Assembly: GCF_003581615.1 (NCBI RefSeq)
Contig: NZ_QXFH01000077.1
Span: 598,682-662,681, forward strand
Direction: 5' to 3'
DNA: 64,000 bases
Origin: Flagellimonas lutimaris
GTDB taxonomy: Bacteria; Bacteroidota; Bacteroidia; Flavobacteriales; Flavobacteriaceae
The first letter of the stretch is position 1, and each line of letters starts with the position of its first letter. A model generated the notes under the pieces. It did no database searches. It was not told the DNA's origin and was given only the letters and a program-made list of their open reading frames with translations. The position numbers and the translations under genes are program-made. Positions 36,339 to 47,000 of this stretch are shown here, in pieces.

Positions 36339-36767
36339 TTATAGTATCTCAACCACTTCAAGGTCAAACACCAAATCCTGTCCGGCCAAAGGATGGTTGG
36401 CATCTATGATGATGTCCTCCTCCTCTACTTTGGCAACCCTGAATTGTTGTTCTTGCCCTTGAGCGTTGGCACCAACCAAGCCCATTCCAACTTCTGGTTT
36501 AAGGTCTTCTGGCAATTGTGTCTTGGAGATTTTTTGAAAAAGTGCTTCGTTCACTTCTCCATAAGCATCTTGCTTGTCTATGGTGATAGTTTTCTTTTCG
36601 TTTACCGCCATATCAATAAGTCCTTTTTCAAATCCAGGTATCAATTGACCTTCGCCTAACTTTATTTCCAAGGGTTCTCTTTGCAATGAGCTGTCAAAAA
36701 CCTGCCCATCAGTAAGTTTACCCGTGTAGTGTACTTTTACAGTATCGTTCTCTTTTACTTTACTCAT
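36339..36767 (-). CDS. FKBP-type peptidyl-prolyl isomerase, SlyD-like
   Basis: A 142-residue cytoplasmic prolyl isomerase and chaperone. The FKBP domain opens VKVHYTGKLTDGQVFDSS, has the active-site LIPGFEKGL, and contains an inserted IF domain (about residues 72-125) with the acidic segment KVEEEDIIID. DANHPLAGQDLVFDLEVVEI is the SlyD-type end. No histidine-rich nickel-binding tail follows, which separates it from E. coli SlyD. It is a single gene with its own strong promoter and terminator. Confidence 0.93.
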   Translation of the reverse strand: MSKVKENDTVKVHYTGKLTDGQVFDSSLQREPLEIKLGEGQLIPGFEKGLIDMAVNEKKTITIDKQDAYGEVNEALFQKISKTQLPEDLKPEVGMGLVGANAQGQEQQFRVAKVEEEDIIIDANHPLAGQDLVFDLEVVEIL

Positions 36768-36801
36768 AATGTTTGTTTACAGTTTTAAAATCAAAACGTT
36801 G

Positions 36802-36809
36802 CAAAGATA
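36802..36809 (-). promoter_or_regulatory. -7 promoter element TAnnTTTG
   Basis: On the minus strand TATCTTTG matches the Bacteroidota -7 consensus at 8/8 positions, 34 bp upstream of the FKBP start. No TTTG was found at the -33 spacing; the closest there is TTTA. Confidence 0.6.
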
Positions 36810-36882
36810 AGAGGTATAAAATGGTTAAACGAAAGAGTTGGCCTAAAATGGGTTTTGAGCACATGTTTACCTGTTCACACCA

Positions 36883-38316
36883 TTATTTTTCAATGATCAG
36901 ATTTTCTGCATATCGTATTCCCGAGGCCAATAGATTTTTGCGGCCTTTGGCCTTTTCCTCAAAGTAATCGAGGGTTTTTCTATCCAATTTTCTACCATTT
37001 ACAAAAACGGTAGATGGATGTTCCAATGCCGAGAGGTCCGATAAAGGATTGTTGTTCGTCAATATAAGATTGGCAAGCTTCCCCCCTTCTATCGTTCCCA
37101 TATTATTCATGATGGAATGTGTTTTGGCGGCATTCACTGTAGTTGTTTTCAACACCTCGTAATTCGAAAGACCAGCTTCTTTATAAAATTCCAATTCTTT
37201 GTGAATGGAAAACCCAGGGGTTGTAACTCCGATACCGGCGTCTGTACCACAAATAATCCTCACATTGGCTTCATGCAATTTTTTTATGATGTATAGATGA
37301 AAATCATGTTGCTTTTTTATCCGCTCGGTGACCGAAGGATCCTCTAATTTGGTGTTGTGCCATCTGTCGAACTGTGCCTTGCTATCCACCTTTTTAATTA
37401 AAGGGCTCATATATTGGATTGACTCGGATTCCAAGATATTGTCATCCATCAACATTTGATAAATATTGTTATAAACAACCAACGTGGGACAATGGGCACT
37501 GTATTTTGCTTCTGCATAAAGATCAATAACCTCTTTTAATTTAACTGTATCCAACTCATAGTTCAGCGGTTGTTGAACAAACTCTTCGGTATGTTCAATG
37601 GATTTTACCTGAGGATCAAAATGAGAGGAATACGGTACTTTTTGCGAAGGATGGGCCACAATATCCACATTGGATATCTTTGCTTGTTCTAGAACAGCAT
37701 TGAATAAGTCGGGGGTTAATCCGTAATAGGTTTTAACAAAATCGTAGCCTCGCTCCTTATACGAAACCACTTTATCCCTTGCTTCTTCTGGTGTTGTCAA
37801 ATTTAAATTATCATCACCTATAAACTCTGGTCCTGTAAGTTTTGGTCCAGAAGTAAAGAACATGGGCGAAATTATTTCATCATTATTTACATCTTCCTTA
37901 ATTCGCAAATGCATGGGCATTCCCCATACATTACGAACCGCGGTAACCCCATTGGAAAGGTAGAGTCCCAATTCATATCTATCCCAAACATGAACGTGCA
38001 TATCAATTAGACCGGGCATTAGATACTTGTTTTTCGCATCGATAACTTCAACACCATCGATGTTTATATTATCCGCGATAGTTTCAATTGTACCATCCTT
38101 GATATACACCGTTTTATCCGTGAGGACAGTATCCTGGGTCATAGGGATAACATTCACATGAGTAATAAGATAAGAGTTGATATCCCCATTCTCGACATGG
38201 TCAATATCCAAGTACTTCGTTCTTTGCGCATCGACCCCAATAATTACAAGAATGGCTATGATGAGCATCCCAATAAGAGCAAAAACAATCTTTAAAATCT
38301 TTTTCAGTAGTTTCAT
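36883..38316 (-). CDS. Membrane-anchored amidohydrolase
   Basis: A 477-residue amidohydrolase, imidazolonepropionase/prolidase-like. An uncleaved N-terminal helix (LKIVFALIGMLIIAILVIIG) should anchor it on the outer face of the inner membrane. The metal ligands are HVHVW in GLIDMHVHVWD, a likely carboxylated Lys in FVKTYYG, His in IVAHPSQK, His in SIEHTEEF and Asp in CGTDAGIG. Ends with the typical GGKLANLILTNNNPL. Substrate in this branch is usually a small cyclic amide or dipeptide. The same family also forms the second half of the fusion protein at 44070-47465. Confidence 0.88.
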   Translation of the reverse strand: MKLLKKILKIVFALIGMLIIAILVIIGVDAQRTKYLDIDHVENGDINSYLITHVNVIPMTQDTVLTDKTVYIKDGTIETIADNINIDGVEVIDAKNKYLMPGLIDMHVHVWDRYELGLYLSNGVTAVRNVWGMPMHLRIKEDVNNDEIISPMFFTSGPKLTGPEFIGDDNLNLTTPEEARDKVVSYKERGYDFVKTYYGLTPDLFNAVLEQAKISNVDIVAHPSQKVPYSSHFDPQVKSIEHTEEFVQQPLNYELDTVKLKEVIDLYAEAKYSAHCPTLVVYNNIYQMLMDDNILESESIQYMSPLIKKVDSKAQFDRWHNTKLEDPSVTERIKKQHDFHLYIIKKLHEANVRIICGTDAGIGVTTPGFSIHKELEFYKEAGLSNYEVLKTTTVNAAKTHSIMNNMGTIEGGKLANLILTNNNPLSDLSALEHPSTVFVNGRKLDRKTLDYFEEKAKGRKNLLASGIRYAENLIIEK

Positions 38317-38427
38317 TGATACAAGTAATAACTTTTCTCTGTTTAATCTGACGCCTTGAATTAAAATCTGTTACGTTATTTACACTTTTTTATGTGATTT
38401 GATAACAGACCAAGCTACCCAAAGACA

Positions 38428-39519
38428 TCAGGATTTACTTACCAGCACTTTTTTCGCTACGCTATTCTTATGCTTTCCCTTTAAACCAAACAGAGGTCGT
38501 AGAAACCAAACCCTGCGGATAAGAAACTCATATAAGATATAACAAACCGAAAAGGTGAATACGATCACTCCCAACAATTGTAACCATGGATTAATATTTA
38601 GAGGTAAGATCAACAACGCTCCAAAATACATTACAAACATATGGATGATGTACACCGGATATGCCGCTTGGCTCAAATAGCTCAACAGTTGGCTAGGTTT
38701 GTTCAGATAGCGATATGAAAGACCAAATACCCCAAAAATCCAACAATTGGATTCCAAAGCCATGAGATACCCCGGCGCCTCCAATTGAAACTCAAAATAC
38801 CTAACAACATACAGCACCAAGGCAAGTGCCAAATAGCCCCATCGCCATTTTTTAACCGTGTCCCAAAAATGTTGACCACTGTACACAAACAAATACCCAA
38901 AAAAGAACGCTAAACCTCCTAAAAAGAAACCGTGCCAGGTTTCCGCGTATAAGGAAAATATTTGTGGTTTCACCAAAATGGCTTCCAGCATAAAAAAGAG
39001 GGAGATCAATAAGGGTCCGCCTGGGTTGGACATTAGCCTGTTCAAAATTTGTTTGAACTTCCCTCCTTCTTTATTTTTCAATAGATAAAAAACTGGTAAA
39101 AACAACAGCACGTAGACAAAAATGTTTCCTAAAAACCATAAGTGGCCCACATGTGGGTAGTACCCCAACGGAAGTTTATAAAATTCTTGGAAAACAAACA
39201 TGTGCAAAGGGGTTATCGCTACTACACCAAAAAGGAACGGCAACAAAATGCGGCGTGTCCGCTCCCCTATCAATTGTTTCCAATTACGTTTTCGCATGGC
39301 GAAAAAGAGTCCCATACCCGATACAAAGAACAAGATTGGTATACGCCATACATTAAGCATGGTCATTGGCGTCCATAAGCCCTCCAAAGGCTGTTCACTC
39401 TTAACAAAGCCAATAAACATGGCCCATGGCTGAAAAATGATTGCAATATGATAGATCAATAGCAAGGCAATGGTAATTACCCGTAACCAATCAATATCGT
39501 GTCTACGTGCTGTTTTCAT
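38428..39519 (-). CDS. Acyltransferase 3 family membrane protein
   Basis: A 363-residue integral membrane protein with about ten helices. The N-terminus ARRHDIDWLRVITIALLLIYH carries the R-x-x-DIDWLR signature and the membrane His of acyltransferase 3/OafA/MdoC proteins, which O-acylate glycans or lipids. GHLWFLGNIFVYV is also typical. It lies 24 bp downstream of the ankyrin lipoprotein gene on the same strand and beyond it faces a divergent AraC-type regulator, suggesting one regulated unit. The acceptor molecule is unknown. Confidence 0.88.
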   Translation of the reverse strand: MKTARRHDIDWLRVITIALLLIYHIAIIFQPWAMFIGFVKSEQPLEGLWTPMTMLNVWRIPILFFVSGMGLFFAMRKRNWKQLIGERTRRILLPFLFGVVAITPLHMFVFQEFYKLPLGYYPHVGHLWFLGNIFVYVLLFLPVFYLLKNKEGGKFKQILNRLMSNPGGPLLISLFFMLEAILVKPQIFSLYAETWHGFFLGGLAFFFGYLFVYSGQHFWDTVKKWRWGYLALALVLYVVRYFEFQLEAPGYLMALESNCWIFGVFGLSYRYLNKPSQLLSYLSQAAYPVYIIHMFVMYFGALLILPLNINPWLQLLGVIVFTFSVCYILYEFLIRRVWFLRPLFGLKGKHKNSVAKKVLVSKS

Positions 39520-39543
39520 GACTTTCGTTTTTTTAATTGTTGA

Positions 39544-40131
39544 TTATTGTAACATTATAGCGATTACCGGACGGGTCTTTTCAACCTCGGCCAAATCAAG
39601 CTGAAGTCCAACTGGCGCCAATTGTTGCTGCATCATTTCATATATAGGTTTTATATCCTCAAACGGACCCATAACCGTCTCACGTGGAGTAGCCCCAAAG
39701 TTGTTTTTCATGGTTTTATCGGCCCCGGCATCCATCAACATCTGAACAGCTTCTACCCTACCAAAGAAAGCAGCTACATGTAAGGCTGTAGCGCCATCAT
39801 TATTTTTAATGGACAGATCAGCATCAGCATCCACAAGTGTTTGGGCAATGTCATTTTTTCCGAAGGTAATGGCTGTAATCAAAGGAGTGGAACCACTAAG
39901 GGCATCCTTTTCATTAATATTGGTTCCAGCTTCAATATGCTGTTTTACCGCATCCAAGTTTCCGGTAACCACCGCTTCTTGCATAGTAATATCCGGCGTG
40001 CTTACCTCCGTTTCTGCAACAACTTCCTTGTCGGATTTGGGTTTCTGTTGTCCGCAGGCGGATAGACTTAAGACTAAAATGAATAGTACTAATCGTAATT
40101 GTTTTACTGAATTTAATTGAAAATTTTTCAT
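39544..40131 (-). CDS. Ankyrin-repeat lipoprotein
   Basis: A 195-residue exported lipoprotein with leader LVLFILVLSLSAC. Three ankyrin repeats follow, for example GSTPLITAITFGKNDIAQTL and GATALHVAAFFGRVEAVQML. The ATG of MKNFQLNSVKQ was chosen; the longer open reading upstream lacks coding character. The C-terminal IYEMMQQQLAPVGLQLD extends beyond the repeats. Ankyrin proteins bind other proteins, here on the periplasmic side. The gene precedes the acyltransferase gene and is divergent from the AraC/TolB/TPR regulator, its likely controller. Confidence 0.82.
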   Translation of the reverse strand: MKNFQLNSVKQLRLVLFILVLSLSACGQQKPKSDKEVVAETEVSTPDITMQEAVVTGNLDAVKQHIEAGTNINEKDALSGSTPLITAITFGKNDIAQTLVDADADLSIKNNDGATALHVAAFFGRVEAVQMLMDAGADKTMKNNFGATPRETVMGPFEDIKPIYEMMQQQLAPVGLQLDLAEVEKTRPVIAIMLQ

Positions 40132-40311
40132 GACTTTTAGTTTTAATTGTTGAACATTAAATTTTACACTACAAAGGTTCCCCAAAACGTGATGCAGCAC
40201 TAATCACCTATGCTCCGTTGTGTATAAGCTCTGCACAGGCGGTGAAAATTATGATGCACGGATATAAATTATGCGGCAAAACCTGCATTTTTACCCTGAT
40301 AAGGAATCGCT

Positions 40312-40319
40312 TATCTTTG
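40312..40319 (+). promoter_or_regulatory. -7 promoter element TAnnTTTG
   Basis: TATCTTTG matches the Bacteroidota -7 consensus at 8/8 positions, 34 bp upstream of the regulator start. A T-rich stretch lies at the -33 spacing, GCATTTTTACC. Confidence 0.6.
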
Positions 40320-40353
40320 TTACTTCCATGTAGCTATTAATCTGCAAACCACT

Positions 40354-42417
40354 ATGCTAGACAAACCAAAAGGGCTAAAATTTACGGAACAAGCAGAAGC
40401 TATAATTCTGGAACATCTCAATGATGAGCACTTTGGGGTATCGGAGTTGGCGAATGTCATGAATATGAGCCGTTCGAATCTGCTTCGGAAATGCAAAAAA
40501 CAAACGCAACTCTCCGCCAGTCAATTTATTCGTCAGATACGACTACGGGAAGCCATGGAATTGCTTAAGGAAACAGGCCTTACGGTTTCTGAAGTTTCCT
40601 ATCAGGTAGGCTTTGGAAGTACTTCCTATTTTATCAAATGTTTTCGGGAACACTATGGCCACCCACCAGGAGAAGTTGGCAAACCAGGTTTTGAAGAAAA
40701 GAAAGAGAAAACATTAACATCTTTTCCAAAAAAATACATATGGGCCTTTGTGGCCATAGCGATTTTAATCGGTGGTGGTATCGCATATATCTTAATGCCC
40801 TCCTATCCTTCTACTGCAGAGATTGCACAAAAAACAAGCTTGGAAAAATCCATTGCAGTACTTCCGTTTAAAAATGAAAGTAGTGATTCGACGAACCTGT
40901 ATTTTGTAAACGGGTTGATGGAGGCATCCTTGAGCAACCTTCAAAAAATTGAAGATCTAAGGGTGATAAGTCGGACATCGGTGGAAAAATATCGAAATTC
41001 CAATCAGAACATCGGTGAAATTGCTTCGGAACTGGATGTGAATTATATAGTGGAAGGAAGTGGCCAAAAAGTTGGCGACCAAGTAATGCTCAATATCCAA
41101 TTGATTGATGCCGCTACCGACACCAGAATCTGGGGAGAGCAATATACGCACGAGGTGGTCGATATTTTCGCCGTTCAGAACGAAGTGGCCAAGAAAATTG
41201 CCGACGCCATCAAAGCCAAGGTTACCCCATCTGAACTGGAACAAATTGATAAAAAACCAACGGGCAACCTGGTGGCCTACGATTATTATCTTCAAGCCCA
41301 AGAACCTTTTAATCGAGAAACTGTTGAAGGCCTGTTGGAAGCCATACCTTTATTTGAAAAAGCCATTGAAGAAGACCCGCAATTTGCCTTGGTCTATGCT
41401 GATTTGGCCATTGCCTATTATTATCTTGATCTTTACAAAAAGGAAAAAAAATATACCGAAACCATCAACAATTATGCGGACAAGGCCTTGCTGCATGACT
41501 CCAAACTTACAGAAAGCTTAATTGCAAAGGCCTTGTATTATATGCATATTGGAGATTATAGGTTAGCAGTCCCACATTTGGAAAAAGCTTTAGAATACAA
41601 CCCCAATTCATCGGGGGTAGTAAATATTTTATCTTCCATTTACTCCAATGCCCTCCCCAATACCGGAAAATATTTGGAATATGCACTAAAGGGTATTCAG
41701 TTGGATGTGGCAGACAACAATATTACGCAAAGCTATACCTATCTCCATCTTAGTAATGCACTTGTTCAATCCGGGTTTACCGATGAAGCCTTATTTTATA
41801 TCGACAAATCACTCGAAATCAATCCCAACAATTATTACGCTCCCTATTTAAAAGCTTATATCCGATATGCCAAAAACAAGGACATCAAACAGACATTGAA
41901 CAGCTTAAAACGTGAATTGAGAAAGGATACCACTCGACTTGACATTTTACAAGAAGTGGCCAAACTACATTATTTTCAGAAAGAATACGACAGTGCTTAT
42001 CGATATTACAAGCCTTATAATGAGATAAAAAAGGCCCGTGGATTGGATATTTATCCGCAGGAGGATATCAAAATTGGTCTTACATATGAGAAAATGGGAT
42101 TTCAAAAAGAAGCCAATGAATTATTAAAATCCTATACCGAGTATTGTGAAAACGACCAATCTATTTATCAACCAGCAAGTATGGCCGTAAAATATGCTTA
42201 TGAAGGCAAGCTAGATCAGGCCATAGAACAATTGGAAATATTTTCAAACAAAAACCATTTTCAGTATTGGATTCTGTTGTTTATGAGATTGGACCCTAAC
42301 CTCCAAAAACTTGAGAGAAATCCTAAATACGAAGCTGTTATGCAGAAAATCGAGGACCGATTTTGGGAAAATCATGATAGGCTTAAAGAAACCTTGGAAG
42401 AGAAAGGATTACTTTAA
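40354..42417 (+). CDS. AraC-TolB-TPR membrane regulator
   Basis: A 687-residue hybrid. An N-terminal AraC DNA-binding domain (residues 8-105, VSYQVGFGSTSYFIKCF) is followed by one transmembrane helix (129-149). Next comes a TolB/FlgO-like domain (SIAVLPFKNESSDS, LDVNYIVEGSGQKV, TDTRIWGEQYTHEVVDI). Several TPR repeats reach to about residue 600. This topology would place DNA binding in the cytoplasm and the TPR sensor outside. It is the reverse order of the regulator at 19623-21422. It faces the ankyrin/acyltransferase operon across about 220 bp and is its likely regulator. Confidence 0.87.
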   Translation: MLDKPKGLKFTEQAEAIILEHLNDEHFGVSELANVMNMSRSNLLRKCKKQTQLSASQFIRQIRLREAMELLKETGLTVSEVSYQVGFGSTSYFIKCFREHYGHPPGEVGKPGFEEKKEKTLTSFPKKYIWAFVAIAILIGGGIAYILMPSYPSTAEIAQKTSLEKSIAVLPFKNESSDSTNLYFVNGLMEASLSNLQKIEDLRVISRTSVEKYRNSNQNIGEIASELDVNYIVEGSGQKVGDQVMLNIQLIDAATDTRIWGEQYTHEVVDIFAVQNEVAKKIADAIKAKVTPSELEQIDKKPTGNLVAYDYYLQAQEPFNRETVEGLLEAIPLFEKAIEEDPQFALVYADLAIAYYYLDLYKKEKKYTETINNYADKALLHDSKLTESLIAKALYYMHIGDYRLAVPHLEKALEYNPNSSGVVNILSSIYSNALPNTGKYLEYALKGIQLDVADNNITQSYTYLHLSNALVQSGFTDEALFYIDKSLEINPNNYYAPYLKAYIRYAKNKDIKQTLNSLKRELRKDTTRLDILQEVAKLHYFQKEYDSAYRYYKPYNEIKKARGLDIYPQEDIKIGLTYEKMGFQKEANELLKSYTEYCENDQSIYQPASMAVKYAYEGKLDQAIEQLEIFSNKNHFQYWILLFMRLDPNLQKLERNPKYEAVMQKIEDRFWENHDRLKETLEEKGLL

Positions 42418-42470
42418 TCCCATACTTTTTCGAATCGAAAAACAGCCTCTAAAAGTTAAATACCATTCAA

Positions 42471-42504
42471 TAAAAAAGGCTTGTACCTTTTCAAGTACAA
42501 GCCT
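42471..42504 (-). terminator. Terminator of the metalloprotease gene
   Basis: AGGCTTGTAC pairs with GTACAAGCCT around an 8-base loop. On the minus strand a run of T residues follows (42471-42476), 23 bp after the protease stop. Confidence 0.85.
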
Positions 42505-42526
42505 CATAAATAAAAATTAAATTTTA

Positions 42527-43582
42527 TTACTTCTTACTTGTTTCAACAAAACCGATAGGCATCAAAAGCGTTTCCATTGCACCAATATTTAGGCCTTCGG
42601 CAGAACCTGCTTCGTCAAGGGTACTTAAATCAACTCCTGGAGTACCTTTAGGTAAATCATAAGATTCTCCAACACTGGCTGCTCCATATCCCAAATCGGC
42701 CATGGAACCAGCAGTAATCCTACTTAATGGATTCTCTCCCAAATTCAAGAAGCCAGTCATAAGCTCGTTATTCAAGGTTGTTTCTTTCCAGTGACCAAAG
42801 GCCGTTCCCGGACCAAAATCGCTTTCAATAGGCAATTCACCAGTTCCACCTTCGGCATTCCAGAACACATTGGCTTTACGTCCTGCAAAATAAGGACTGG
42901 TCAAAGGACCTTGTAGTAATGTTCTATCAAATCCAAAAGGAACTGTGTTCCAAAGAGTTCCTATACCCAAAACGTGACCCATTTCATGCACAATAACATC
43001 TTCGAACAAATCCAAGGATTCCAAAAAGTCCAAATCTGCTACATCAAAAAACATTACACCGGATAAAGTGAGAAAATCTTCAGTTCTTACAAAACTTGGC
43101 CCTGCCTGTCCCAATATACCACCTGGACCATCAATAGGTGCCAATGCCACTTCAATGACCACATCGTCAAGAGTGCCATCAACAGCTGGCGGAAATCCTG
43201 TAAATGAGGATGGAATGGTTCCTGTGAAAGATGGTACGTCTTTTATAATAATTCTTTCCCATCGCGCTGCTGCCTGGTCAAACACCTCTGCTTGTCTTTC
43301 AGTTGGGGGCAACAAGAATTTTAGGGTTATATTAAAACGTCCTCTATCATTTCCAGCTGCACCGGTAGCTCTCGCCACAGAAATATCATTCTCTGATAAG
43401 TCATTAATAATGATAGGGTCACCTGTCCTTGAAACGAGCGACAAACGCTGCTGTTCGCTTTCCTGGATAGCATTCATATTATCATCCATTGCTGCATCTT
43501 CTGTGCATGAATTAAATACAAATACACCCATAACGGCAGCTAGCCATAAGGAATAACGATGTGTTTTAATGAGGTTTTTCAT
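42527..43582 (-). CDS. Leishmanolysin-like zinc metalloprotease lipoprotein
   Basis: A 351-residue exported protein (leader AAVMGVFVFNSC). The metzincin zinc site is HEMGHVLGIG. A later His in AFGHWKETTLNNELMTG and its Met-turn match the M8 leishmanolysin branch, in which the third zinc His is far from the HExxH. It is probably tethered on the outside by lipidation. The N-terminal half (about 60 residues after the leader) is rich in Asn/Asp and looks flexible. It is convergent with the AraC/TolB/TPR gene and has its own terminator. Substrate unknown. Confidence 0.82.
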   Translation of the reverse strand: MKNLIKTHRYSLWLAAVMGVFVFNSCTEDAAMDDNMNAIQESEQQRLSLVSRTGDPIIINDLSENDISVARATGAAGNDRGRFNITLKFLLPPTERQAEVFDQAAARWERIIIKDVPSFTGTIPSSFTGFPPAVDGTLDDVVIEVALAPIDGPGGILGQAGPSFVRTEDFLTLSGVMFFDVADLDFLESLDLFEDVIVHEMGHVLGIGTLWNTVPFGFDRTLLQGPLTSPYFAGRKANVFWNAEGGTGELPIESDFGPGTAFGHWKETTLNNELMTGFLNLGENPLSRITAGSMADLGYGAASVGESYDLPKGTPGVDLSTLDEAGSAEGLNIGAMETLLMPIGFVETSKK

Positions 43583-44069
43583 AATCGTGTTCTCAATTTT
43601 TAGTTAATTAAATAAAATCTATAGCTCGATTTTAACGAAATTTAACAAAAAACAATGACAATCATGATGAAATACACAAATCTACCGTTATAATGTATAC
43701 ATGGAGAGAATTTGTGTAAGAATAGCAACTTTGAGAGGTCATCAATGAAAACCACCAACAAAAACTGTAACCAAATCAATACCGGGATAATGCTTTTGAA
43801 GGCCTTATCATATATCAATATAATGGATTAGTTGATGGTCACTTTATTTAATATCCAATGGTGTTTTTCTGAATTATATAAAATCAAAATTTTATTGATT
43901 TAATTGCATTTATCTTATAAAACTTGAATGTTTTAAGTGCAATTATCATTTTTTATTCAATATACATTTTCATTAAATCTAATTGCAAACCAATTATTCA
44001 TTGAGAATATAAAACCTTAACTCCATTTTTTCATATCTTGTTAGCTTAAGTCATCATTAAACTAACTAA
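43583..44069. other. Gene-free 487-bp interval
   Basis: This is the divergent control region between the metalloprotease and the WD40-amidohydrolase genes. It is AT-rich, with a small palindrome ATGTATACAT and no long repeat. No frame is credible. A TATAGATTTT stretch at the left end (minus strand) is a weak -7 candidate for the protease. Confidence 0.45.
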
Positions 44070-47000
44070 ATGAAAAGAAATTACTACCTATTGGCTTTGC
44101 TCCTGTTCCTTGGATTTTCAACGCTTTTGGCACAAGACAAAAAGCAGGAAAACGACAGTACAAAAAAAGCCACCAAAGAGCTTCCCCTAGAACCCGAAAG
44201 AACAATTTCCTTTACAACCAAAGAAGGCACATGGTTATCCCTCGATGTAAGTCCAGATGGTAAAACTATCATTTTTGATATGATGGGCGATTTGTACACT
44301 ATTCCAATATCGGGAGGGAAAGCAACAAAAATTACAGACGGATTAGCTTATGATGTACACCCCCGGTACAGTCCGGATGGAAAATCCATCGTATTTATTT
44401 CCGATAAGAGCGGTTCCGATAACATCTGGACCATGGAGCTGGAATCGGAAGAAACCAAACAGATAACAAAAGACAACAACCAAAACTTCTTCTCGGCCGA
44501 TTGGAGCCCGGATGGTGAGTATATTGTTGGTGCTCGTGGTCGTAGAAACATTAAACTGCACATGTACCACAAAGATGGAGGCGGTGGAGCCCAGCTTATT
44601 GACAAACCCGATAATTTAAAAACCATTGATCCTGAGTTCTCCCCCAATGGCAAGCTCATTTATTTTTCCCGAAGAATGAGGTCTTGGAACTATAATGCGC
44701 AATTACCGCAATATCAATTGGGCACTTATAGCATGGATGATGGAGGAATTTCTACCATTACCTCACGTTACGGGTCAGCATTCACCCCTACCCTTTCTCC
44801 AGATGGTAAATGGTTGGTATTCGGTAGCCGATTTGAAACAGAAACGGGACTGGTAATTCGTAATTTGGAAAACGGTGATGAGCGTTGGTTAGCCTATCCT
44901 GTACAACGTGACGAACAAGAATCCATTGCACCTTTGGGCGTATTGCCCGGAATGGCTTTTACTCCAGACAGTGAAAACTTAATTGCCAGTTATGGTGGTA
45001 AAATCTATACTATTAATGTTACTTCCAATACTGCAACAGAAATTCCCTTTGAGGTTGATGTGAACATTGAACTTGGACCACAACTCTCGTTTAAATATCC
45101 TATAAAGGATACCCCAGAGGCGCTGGTTACCCAAATACGAGATGGAGTACCTTCACCAGATGGTAGCAAGCTTGCCTTTACAGCCTTGAACCGATTATAC
45201 GTTATGGATTTGCCCGACGGGACACCTAAACGTTTGACCAAAAACGATTTTACCGAAGCACAACCTACCTGGTCACCAGATGGGGAAAGCATTGTTTTTG
45301 CCTCATGGGAAACAGACGGGGGGCACTTATATAAAGTGAATGCCAACGGACGTGGAGGAGTAGAAAAACTAACGGAAGAAGCTGCCATTTATAATAACCC
45401 TGCATGGTCTTACAATGATAACAGAATTGTGTTCACCAAAGGTTCTGCGCAAGTCTACCGAGATGCCATTGGGCCAAGGGCTAGTGGTGCACAGGAAGAT
45501 TTGGCATGGATTTCTACCAATGGTGGTAAAATTACCGTAATTGACAAAGCAGAAGGTCGTTCCAATCCGCATTTTACCAAAGTGGACAACCGAATTTATT
45601 TAAGCAAAGGGAAATCCTTATTATCTATTCGATGGGATGGAACCAACCAAAAAGAACATCTAAAATTAAGTGGAATCACCACTTATGGTTCTTCGTCTTT
45701 TGGTTTCCATGACAAAAATGGAGGACATAACATCTTACCGGGCTCAGAACAATATCAAGCTCCCGAAGATAAATCCTCTTCCCCATCCGAAATAAAGATA
45801 TCACCAGATGGAACCACGGCATTGGCCAAAATCAACAATGACATTTACACGGTTACCATTCCAAAATTTGGAAAAACCCCTAAGATTTCGGTTGCCAATG
45901 CGGAAAAAGCAGCATTCCCAGCCAAAAAGCTTACTGTAATGGGAGGAGAATTCCCCGAATGGGCCGGTAATAGCAAAGATGTACACTGGTCATTGGGAGC
46001 CAGTCATTTTATCTATAACATCCCTGCTGCCGAGGCTTATGCCGATAGTGTAGCCACGGCCAAAAAAGAAGCAGAAAAGCTTAAGGAGAAAGAGGAAGAT
46101 AAAGAAGATGATGATAAAAAAGAGGAAGAAAAGGATAAGGAAGAAGAAAAAGGGTACACAGCAAAAGAACTGAAGGTAAAAGTAACCTATACCAAGGATA
46201 TTCCAGAAGGAACCATATTGCTTAAAGGTGCCAGAATCATTACCATGAAAGATGATAAGGTGATTGAAAACGGTGACATCCTTATCGACAACAACCGAAT
46301 CAAAGCTGTTGGAACATCCGGCTCTTTAGATGTACCTAGAGGAACGACAGAAATAGATGCCAGTGGTAAAACAATTACACCTGGTTTTGTAGATACCCAT
46401 GCCCATATGTGGCCCAACTGGGGGATTCACAAAAATCAGATCTGGATTTACTCGGCGAATTTAGCTTACGGTGTAACCACAACACGCGACCCACAAACTG
46501 CCTCTACTGATGTATTGACGTATTCCGATATGGTAGATGCCGGTATGATGCACGGTCCCCGTGTTTATAGCACTGGACCTGGTGTTGGGTATTGGGCGTA
46601 CAAAATCAAATCCTTGGAACATGCCAAAGAAGTGTTGAAACAGTACAGTGAGTACTACAATACCAAGAGCATCAAAATGTATTTGGTAGGGAACCGGCAG
46701 ATGCGCCAATGGATCATTATGGCAGCCAAAGAATTAGAATTGATGCCAACTACCGAAGGTGGACTTGATTTTAAACTCAATATGACACAAATGTTGGACG
46801 GATATCCAGGCCATGAGCACTCGTTGCCCATTTATCCCATTTATAAAGATGTGGTACATTCCATTGCGGAGTCCAAAATGGCGGTTACCCCTACCCTTTT
46901 GGTGTCCTACGGTGGTCCATGGGCAGAAAACTATTATTATGCCACCGAACAACCCTACCACGATAAAAAACTTCAATATTTTACCCCATATGAAGAATTG

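Noticed and set aside
43068..43556. Plus-strand open frame of 162 codons
   Set aside because: It is antisense to the metalloprotease, whose HExxH and lipobox are certain.
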